Position numbers and translations under genes: made by a program | In this document: piece by piece, positions 59,373 to 64,000 of the stretch | How positions within the stretch are numbered: position 1 is the stretch's first letter | How the letters are laid out: each line of letters starts with the position of its first letter | Notes under the pieces: model-generated | Told to the model about the DNA's origin: nothing | Databases searched by the model: none | Seen by the model: only the letters and a program-made list of their open reading frames with translations | NCBI RefSeq assembly: GCF_000469135.2 | Contig: NZ_CP048117.1 | Coordinates: 1,153,501-1,217,500 of the forward strand | Direction of reading: 5' to 3' | Source of the DNA: Bacillus sp. SB49 | Lineage (GTDB): Bacteria; Bacillota; Bacilli; Bacillales; Halobacillaceae | Length of the DNA: 64,000 bases

Positions 59373-60882
59373 AGCACAGCGGGAGCATCCAACGGTTTTC
59401 GTGTTTGATTTTTTGCACTTCCTTGTAAATGGTCTGTTTTTCTATGTCCTCCTGTTTTGGATTAAGGGAGACAGCGTGGGATGGTTTTTTGAGTATGCGA
59501 GGTATGTCTACATAGGTGGAATCACCGTAAGCCCATTGTATCTTTTCTTCCGCTGGTGGGGGACAAAGTTTTCGTTGGGAGAAGGGTATATAGAGTGGCA
59601 GAGGGGGTTGGTTAGAAGAAATAAGGAGACGCTCCCATACGACAGCATCACCGGGGTGGAGAGAAAATCTCCATTTCTGTATCAGCTTTTCGGGAGGACG
59701 ATGCTTCAATTAAGATCGTCACAGGAAGGGGAATCAGAATGGGTTTTCCGCTCCCTGACGCTCGGGGAAGCGGACCGATTGGAAGCTCTGTTTCAATACG
59801 GATGGAACGTGGAGCGAAAAGAGGAGGAGAAAACGTCTGCCGTCAAGGATCATCCTCCGGCCGCAGAAGAGTGGAAAGCAGCAAATCCGGGCAGGGTTGT
59901 ACATTTCCAGGCAGGGAAGAAGGATGTGATGATGGCGTCTTTCACTTCCTTAAGCTTCGTTTTTTTTATCCCCTTTCTTCTTTCGCTTTTTTCGAAGTTT
60001 TTTGATATGAACTGGATGGATGTATGGAACTGGATACATGAGGATCTTACACCGTTTCAAGTATCTGCGTTCATTATCGGCTGTATGATTGGGTCGGCGG
60101 TGTTCGGAATCTTCCGCACGTATAAAAAGTATGGAAATTATAGAATCGCGTCAGATGAAAGGCATCTTTACATAACAAGAGGAAGCGTGGAAGAGAAGAC
60201 GATTTCTTTTTCCAAAGCTTCCGTTCAGGCTGTCATTATCCGGCAGGGGTTATGGAAGCGAATGACTCGAACAATGAAAGTGACGTTCATTCTTGCAAAT
60301 ACAGGGGAAGAGGAGGAGGAAGACCGTGCTTCCCTTTTTCCGTACTTACCGGAACGGCAGGCGAGGGGAATGCTCTTTCATCTACTTCCCGAATATGCGG
60401 TGAAACCGAAGATGAGAAAGCCTGTGATGAGGATGACCGCGGCTTTCTGTTTCATCGTCGGGGTACTGTTGATTTTCTTATCCTGGGTGCTTTTCTCGAT
60501 AGATTTACCTTTATACGCTGCGGGACTGTTCGGTCTTTGCGTAATTTTATTCTGGACTTTCCTTCATCATTATCCTGTAAACGTGGGGTGGGAGGAGGAT
60601 GTGATCGAAATCCGGAGCGGCGTTTTCCAAAACCGGACGTATTTGACGAAAGCCGGCAGGATTACGGAGGTCTGTTCAACAAGCTGGCCGTGGCAGCGGG
60701 CCGCCGGCACAGCAACGATTCAGATCAGAAATCGGTCGAAACATGGGAAGACGGTGAATATGAAGGACCTGCGGAGAAGGGATGCCGCCGCTCTTCAACA
60801 CTGGTACAGCCGCCGAAAGCAGTATGTCATCTATGAGCACACACAACCCCCGTTTGAAAGAGGTATAGGAGAAGAAATCTAA
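59362..60882 (+). CDS. ydbT: Bacterial PH-domain membrane protein, YdbT-like
   Basis: 506 residues with three bPH2 domains alternating with helix pairs: LGEGYIEWQRGLVRRNKETLPYDSITGVER (about 75-105), IASDERHLYITRGSVEEKTISFSKASVQAV (about 262-292), and VGWEEDVIEIRSGVFQNRTYLTKAGRITEV (about 413-443). It is the larger partner of YdbS. The GTG at 59362 has AAGGAGG only three nt away, and the gene overlaps ydbS by 11 nt, so translational coupling is likely; ATT at 59368 is at a better distance. Confidence 0.82.
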   Translation: MTIKAQREHPTVFVFDFLHFLVNGLFFYVLLFWIKGDSVGWFFEYARYVYIGGITVSPLYLFFRWWGTKFSLGEGYIEWQRGLVRRNKETLPYDSITGVERKSPFLYQLFGRTMLQLRSSQEGESEWVFRSLTLGEADRLEALFQYGWNVERKEEEKTSAVKDHPPAAEEWKAANPGRVVHFQAGKKDVMMASFTSLSFVFFIPFLLSLFSKFFDMNWMDVWNWIHEDLTPFQVSAFIIGCMIGSAVFGIFRTYKKYGNYRIASDERHLYITRGSVEEKTISFSKASVQAVIIRQGLWKRMTRTMKVTFILANTGEEEEEDRASLFPYLPERQARGMLFHLLPEYAVKPKMRKPVMRMTAAFCFIVGVLLIFLSWVLFSIDLPLYAAGLFGLCVILFWTFLHHYPVNVGWEEDVIEIRSGVFQNRTYLTKAGRITEVCSTSWPWQRAAGTATIQIRNRSKHGKTVNMKDLRRRDAAALQHWYSRRKQYVIYEHTQPPFERGIGEEI

Positions 60883-60883
60883 T

Positions 60884-60914
60884 AAAGCACGAGGCCGGGG
60901 CCTCGTGCTTTTAG
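60884..60914. terminator. Bidirectional terminator between ydbT and rlmN
   Basis: AAAGCACGAGGCC pairs with GGCCTCGTGCTTT around GG, followed by TAGTT; it overlaps the end of the rlmN-like gene. Confidence 0.85.
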
Positions 60915-61996
60915 TTTGTTTGTGTATTTTTCTTTTTGCGTGCTTTTTCTTTTTCAATCTGTTTACTTCGCAGCTGTCCGCAGGCAGCGTCGATGTCGGT
61001 GCCGTGCTCGGTTCGAACACCACAGTTGATACCGCGGTCCATCAGTGTTTGGTAGAACGTAAGGATGGCATCCTTCTCGCTCCGGTCATACGGATGGTCG
61101 GCCACCGGATTGTAAGGAATCAGGTTGACGTAGGAGAGGTGACGCTTGTCCCTCAGCAGTGCTGCCAACTGTTCTGCTTCTTTCTTGTGATCGTTGACGT
61201 CTTTCAACAAAATGTACTCGAAGGTAATTCTGCGGTTCGTCTTTTCCAAATAGTAATCAATCGCAGGCATCAGCTTCTCCAGAGGATAAGCCTTATTGAT
61301 CTTCATAATTTTCGTACGCAGCTCGTTATTTGGAGCATGGATGGAAAGCGCCAGGTTGATCTGGATGCCTTCATCAGCGAAATCATAGATCTTCGGTGCA
61401 ATGCCGCTTGTCGATACCGTGATATGACGCGCACCGATACATAATCCCTTCTTGTCATTAACGACTTTCAGGAAGTCGATCAAGTTTTCGTAGTTATCGA
61501 AAGGCTCGCCGATTCCCATGACGACGATGTGGCTTACGCGCTCGTCTTTGCCCTTTTTGTCCAAATATTGTTGGACCTGCATGATCTGCTCCACGATTTC
61601 TCCACTGGAGAGGTCACGGTTTTTACTTAGAATTCCACTCGCGCAGAAGGAACAGCCGATGTTGCAGCCGACCTGTGTGGTCACACAAACGGATAACCCG
61701 TAATTAAATCGCATCAGTACCGTCTCAATAACATTGCCGTCTGCCAGTTTAAACAAGAACTTAACCGTTCCATCCTTCGATTCCTGCATGATTTCCTCTG
61801 TCAGCGTTTCAATCGTAAAGTGTTCATCAAGCAGATCAATGAGGGATTGGTTGACGTTCTTCATTTGGGAGAATTCGGTCACACGCTTCTGGTACAGCCA
61901 GTCCCATACTTGCTTTGAGCGAAACTTCTTCTCGCCATGTTCCGTAATCCAGTCCGTCAGTTGTTCAAATGTCAATCCGTATATGGATCGTTTCAT
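60911..61996 (-). CDS. rlmN: Radical SAM 23S rRNA (adenine-C2) methyltransferase, RlmN family
   Basis: 361 residues. The radical SAM cluster is C111-x3-C115-x2-C118 ([11 protein letters not shown]), with GIGEPFDNY and LALSIHAPN, and the methyl-carrying cysteine C339 in [11 protein letters not shown]. It methylates A2503 of 23S rRNA and A37 of some tRNAs. The N-terminus ([23 protein letters not shown]) fits RlmN better than Cfr. The loop after CASG is a few residues shorter than usual ([13 protein letters not shown]). Canonical Bacillus rlmN lies in the fmt-rsmB cluster; this location suggests a second copy, which is an inference. GAGGAG precedes the ATG. Confidence 0.88.
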   Translation of the reverse strand: MKRSIYGLTFEQLTDWITEHGEKKFRSKQVWDWLYQKRVTEFSQMKNVNQSLIDLLDEHFTIETLTEEIMQESKDGTVKFLFKLADGNVIETVLMRFNYGLSVCVTTQVGCNIGCSFCASGILSKNRDLSSGEIVEQIMQVQQYLDKKGKDERVSHIVVMGIGEPFDNYENLIDFLKVVNDKKGLCIGARHITVSTSGIAPKIYDFADEGIQINLALSIHAPNNELRTKIMKINKAYPLEKLMPAIDYYLEKTNRRITFEYILLKDVNDHKKEAEQLAALLRDKRHLSYVNLIPYNPVADHPYDRSEKDAILTFYQTLMDRGINCGVRTEHGTDIDAACGQLRSKQIEKEKARKKKNTQTN

Positions 61997-62218
61997 AAAT
62001 ACGCTCCTCTGTAAAAAAAATCACTATTCCAATCATAATCGATTTGATACCGGTGCACAACCCGCAAGGAAGTGTTGGAACTATTGCGACAATAGGCCGG
62101 ATTATTGGAGAAGTTACCAAAAGCTGTGACCATCGATTCAGTTTTCCGAGATGTGGTTTGTCCCCGGAAAAAAGGGGAACCTTCCTGTTACATCTAGCTT
62201 TAGCAGGGAGGAAGACCG

Positions 62219-62698
62219 ATGTTTACATGGAATGATGTTCCGATGTTCATTATAAATTTCTTTTTGATACTGCCTTTGGTTACGCTGATTCACCAGGCAG
62301 GGCATGTGTTGGTTGCAAGGCTGTTTGGAGGAAAGATCAGTTTCTGCATTGGTACCGGGAAAAAGTGGTTCTGTTTAGGGCCGCTGGAAGTGCGGAGGAT
62401 GTACTTCATGGAGGGATGGTGCCAATATGAGAAGCTGCGCTATAACAAAAAATGGGCGCACGTTGCTATTTATTTGGCAGGCAGCAGCTTCAACCTGATC
62501 ATCATCCTGATTTTGAATGCCTGCATCATCAGCGGAGTGCTGCCTGTCGATCTATTTTTCTATCAGTTCACCTATTTCTCTGTGTACTTTATTTTCTTTT
62601 CCCTCTTTCCTTATCGGACCGGAGACGGGAAACCGAGCGACGGAATGGCGATTTATGATGTCATCCGCTACGGAAAAGCAGCGGACCCGATCGATTGA
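62219..62698 (+). CDS. Membrane protein resembling M50 site-2 proteases but lacking the catalytic Glu
   Basis: 159 residues with about four helices. LIHQAGHVLVARLFGGKISF (H25-Q26-A27-G28-H29) has the spacing and context of the HExxH of M50 proteases (LxHExGHxxxARxxG), with Gln in place of the catalytic Glu. Later, YLAGSSFNLIIILIL resembles the M50 GPxxN helix, and FSLFPYRTGDGKPSDG the N/L-P-x-P-DG motif. It may be an inactive protease-like protein or a distant member. GGGAGGA precedes the ATG. Confidence 0.75.
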   Translation: MFTWNDVPMFIINFFLILPLVTLIHQAGHVLVARLFGGKISFCIGTGKKWFCLGPLEVRRMYFMEGWCQYEKLRYNKKWAHVAIYLAGSSFNLIIILILNACIISGVLPVDLFFYQFTYFSVYFIFFSLFPYRTGDGKPSDGMAIYDVIRYGKAADPID

Positions 62699-62699
62699 T

Positions 62700-63023
62700 T
62701 CATTCGCCGGCATCGATGAGTAACGTCTTTGTGAGAAATCCGCCCATCACTTTCCGACGATGCTGTCTGATGTGCTCCAGCTCTTCAATGGAGGCGCCGT
62801 GTGTATAGGATAACGCATGGACAACCTCTAGGATATCCGCCAGCGCCGTCAAAGCATGGCGGTTTTCTTCTGTTTGATGGTAAGCATCGACTTCCTCTTT
62901 CAGGCGGTTTCTTAGAAGATGTTCATATTCCTCTGTTTCCAATGTCCTCGTCCGGAAAGATTTCCCCTCGCTTTCCAGCTGATTCGGAACGTAGTCTCTT
63001 ACTAACCGTTGATGTTTCACCAA
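62700..63023 (-). CDS. MazG-like / phosphoribosyl-ATP pyrophosphohydrolase-like protein
   Basis: 107 residues. RLKEEVDAYHQTEENRHALTALADILEVVHAL carries the E-x2-E ... D-x2-V metal-binding pattern of all-alpha NTP pyrophosphohydrolases. It would hydrolyse a nucleoside triphosphate to the monophosphate and PPi; substrate unknown. The TTG at 63023 is preferred (AAAGGAG, 9-10 nt); GTG at 63020 is also possible. Converges with the M50-like gene with one base between stops. Confidence 0.82.
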   Translation of the reverse strand: MVKHQRLVRDYVPNQLESEGKSFRTRTLETEEYEHLLRNRLKEEVDAYHQTEENRHALTALADILEVVHALSYTHGASIEELEHIRQHRRKVMGGFLTKTLLIDAGE

Positions 63024-63207
63024 TGACCCACTCTCCTTTCCATTATACCCATCCTTATCCTTTTTCTTTGAGGAGAAAACACTTATTTTCGCACATGGAT
63101 GGAAACGGGAAGAAATAAATGGAAGGAAATAGTCGTGAATAAGAGGAATATTCGATAAAGGTGTAGAATTAATTTCTATATCCCATACATTCTAGGAGTT
63201 GATACGA

Positions 63208-63390
63208 ATGCTTCTCCCATATTTATCCCATGGTACAGGTGGAAAGAGGTACGTGCTGATCGACCGCTTGAAGTATTACGGGTACACGGAAGACCCTTTA
63301 GGCAAACGGACGGAAGAAATGACGCTCCCGGAGCTTGAACAAACATTCATCAACTTGGAATATAAAAGAGAAACAGCGTGGAAAACGTAA
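63208..63390 (+). CDS. Small protein resembling Fur-regulated basic protein FbpA
   Basis: 60 residues. RYVLIDRLKYYGYTEDPLGKRTEEMTLPELEQTFINLE has the layout (R-x-x-L-I-x-x-L ... L-x-x-L-E) of the FbpA domain found in small iron-responsive proteins of Bacillus. No Fur box is evident upstream, so the call is tentative. The ATG at 63208 follows AGGAG at 9 nt. Confidence 0.5.
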   Translation: MLLPYLSHGTGGKRYVLIDRLKYYGYTEDPLGKRTEEMTLPELEQTFINLEYKRETAWKT

Positions 63391-63392
63391 AG

Positions 63393-63427
63393 AAACAGCC
63401 GTGGAAAAGGATCCACGGCTGTTTTTC
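63393..63427 (+). terminator. Terminator after the FbpA-like gene
   Basis: AACAGCCGTGG pairs with CCACGGCTGTT, followed by TTTCG. From here to 63749 (about 320 nt) I see no gene. A hairpin (ACTACT-AAGGGGT / ACCCTT-AGTAGT, 63647-63685) and long AT-rich stretches fill it, possibly the leader of the next gene. Confidence 0.85.
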
Positions 63428-63749
63428 GTCTGCGTCGGAGGTGTGCAGTGATGACATACATGGTGGCTCCGTCGCTATCGATAGTATTATCGTTATTTCA
63501 ATATAATATACAAAAATAATCATCTCCCTGAACCAAACAATGATATAATCCCCGTAAATATGTAGTTTATAATCGTTTGATATGTTATTTGATTTTAAGT
63601 AAATCACTATAAAAATAATATTAATATTGTATTTTTATCCAAAAATTACTACTAAGGGGTGGTTTTTTACCCTTGAGGAGTAGTGGGAAAGTATTAGTCC
63701 GAATGATACATTGTAATTAAGAGGAAAACTGAAGAAAGCGGGGGTAGTC

Positions 63750-64000
63750 ATGAAGAAAATCCAGTCGTTCGTGATGACGGAAGAGGAAATGAGAACGCTA
63801 TCGAACAGCTTGGAATACGCATGGAAAAATGACAACACGCTTGACCAACTGGAAAGGCAAAAAGTGAAAATACTGCTTCGGGATCTTCAGTCCCAGCTTC
63901 CGGCGGAACCTTGCGCCATCTCCAATACGCTGACCTACAGCGAACACAAAATCTTCACCCTCCTGCTCAAAGGTGTGACGAACATAGAAATCGCCAAAAC
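63750..64000 (+). CDS. Small LuxR/GerE-type transcriptional regulator, partial (cut by right edge)
   Basis: 83 residues are present, beginning MKKIQSFVMTEEEMRTLSNSL. The last about 20 residues (LTYSEHKIFTLLLKGVTNIEIAK) are the start of a LuxR-type helix-turn-helix (LTxREhxvLxLlakGxtNkEIA). The N-terminal part has no receiver domain, so this is probably a short stand-alone regulator of the GerE-like size class. ATG at 63750 is preceded by GGGGG. Confidence 0.75.
   Translation, partial: MKKIQSFVMTEEEMRTLSNSLEYAWKNDNTLDQLERQKVKILLRDLQSQLPAEPCAISNTLTYSEHKIFTLLLKGVTNIEIAK

Noticed and set aside
60911-61996. Cfr antibiotic-resistance methyltransferase
   Set aside because: GIGEPFDNY and the N-terminal segment match RlmN; Cfr has a different motif at this place (GMGEA).
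63450-63515. Possible 22-codon peptide (ATG at 63451 after GGAGGTG)
   Set aside because: Too short and without conserved features; the region looks like an untranslated AT-rich leader.
1-64000. CRISPR arrays, prophage or intact insertion sequences
   Set aside because: No regularly spaced repeats, no transposase, integrase, terminase or structural phage genes were seen.

Overview
The window looks like a chromosomal segment of a spore-forming, probably moderately halophilic member of the Bacillaceae (Halobacillus/Virgibacillus type). The evidence is gene order: prpE, a CPA2 antiporter (yjbQ type), fabI, cotO, cotZ, yjcA, yjcF-yjcG-yjcH follow the order known from Bacillus subtilis. Shine-Dalgarno sites are strong (AAGGAGG type), TTG starts are common, and degenerate copies of a GC-rich intergenic repeat typical of this family occur. 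There is no phage, intact insertion sequence, CRISPR array or rRNA operon. One tRNA gene (Val, GAC) is present.

Layout. 1-5.1 kb: prpE (cut by the left edge), mgtE, antiporter, fabI. 5.2-11.2 kb: a catabolic island inserted between fabI and the coat genes, made of a sigma-54 activator facing away from an amidase-aspartase-permease operon that has a consensus -24/-12 promoter. 11.4-14 kb: spore coat genes (cotO, cotZ and small companions) with SigK-like promoters. 14-17.3 kb: metallo-hydrolase, DUF421 protein and yjcFGH. 17.5-20 kb: tRNA-Val and a paired SMR efflux operon that also carries an orphan mrpF and its TetR regulator. 20-30 kb: accessory genes, including the first two of three PadR/HAAS membrane modules, lipoproteins, an exported protein followed by a tiny membrane protein that seems to start at ATC, glutathione peroxidase, a polysaccharide deacetylase and a TetR/DUF2306-like divergent pair. 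30-34.9 kb: DUF2254, DUF4257, small hypotheticals and an SDR.

35-48.2 kb is the most coherent block: a complete reductive pyrimidine degradation pathway. PreT/PreA reduce uracil or thymine, HydA opens the ring, a nitrilase-type beta-ureidopropionase releases beta-alanine, a class III aminotransferase makes malonate semialdehyde, and a CoA-acylating semialdehyde dehydrogenase makes acetyl-/propionyl-CoA. An NCS1 permease imports the base and a PucR-family protein is the likely regulator. An 18-nt motif at a fixed distance from the -10 precedes three transcription units of this pathway and is probably the operator.

48.3-64 kb: the third PadR/HAAS module (with a DUF4097 protein), a 1132-residue polytopic membrane protein, a small metabolic operon (phosphatase, VOC protein, hypotheticals), a cell-wall-binding repeat-2 surface protein, an XRE/DUF2975 pair, the ydbS-ydbT PH-domain pair, an RlmN-type methyltransferase, an M50-like protein that has lost its catalytic glutamate, a MazG-like protein, and a LuxR-type regulator cut by the right edge.
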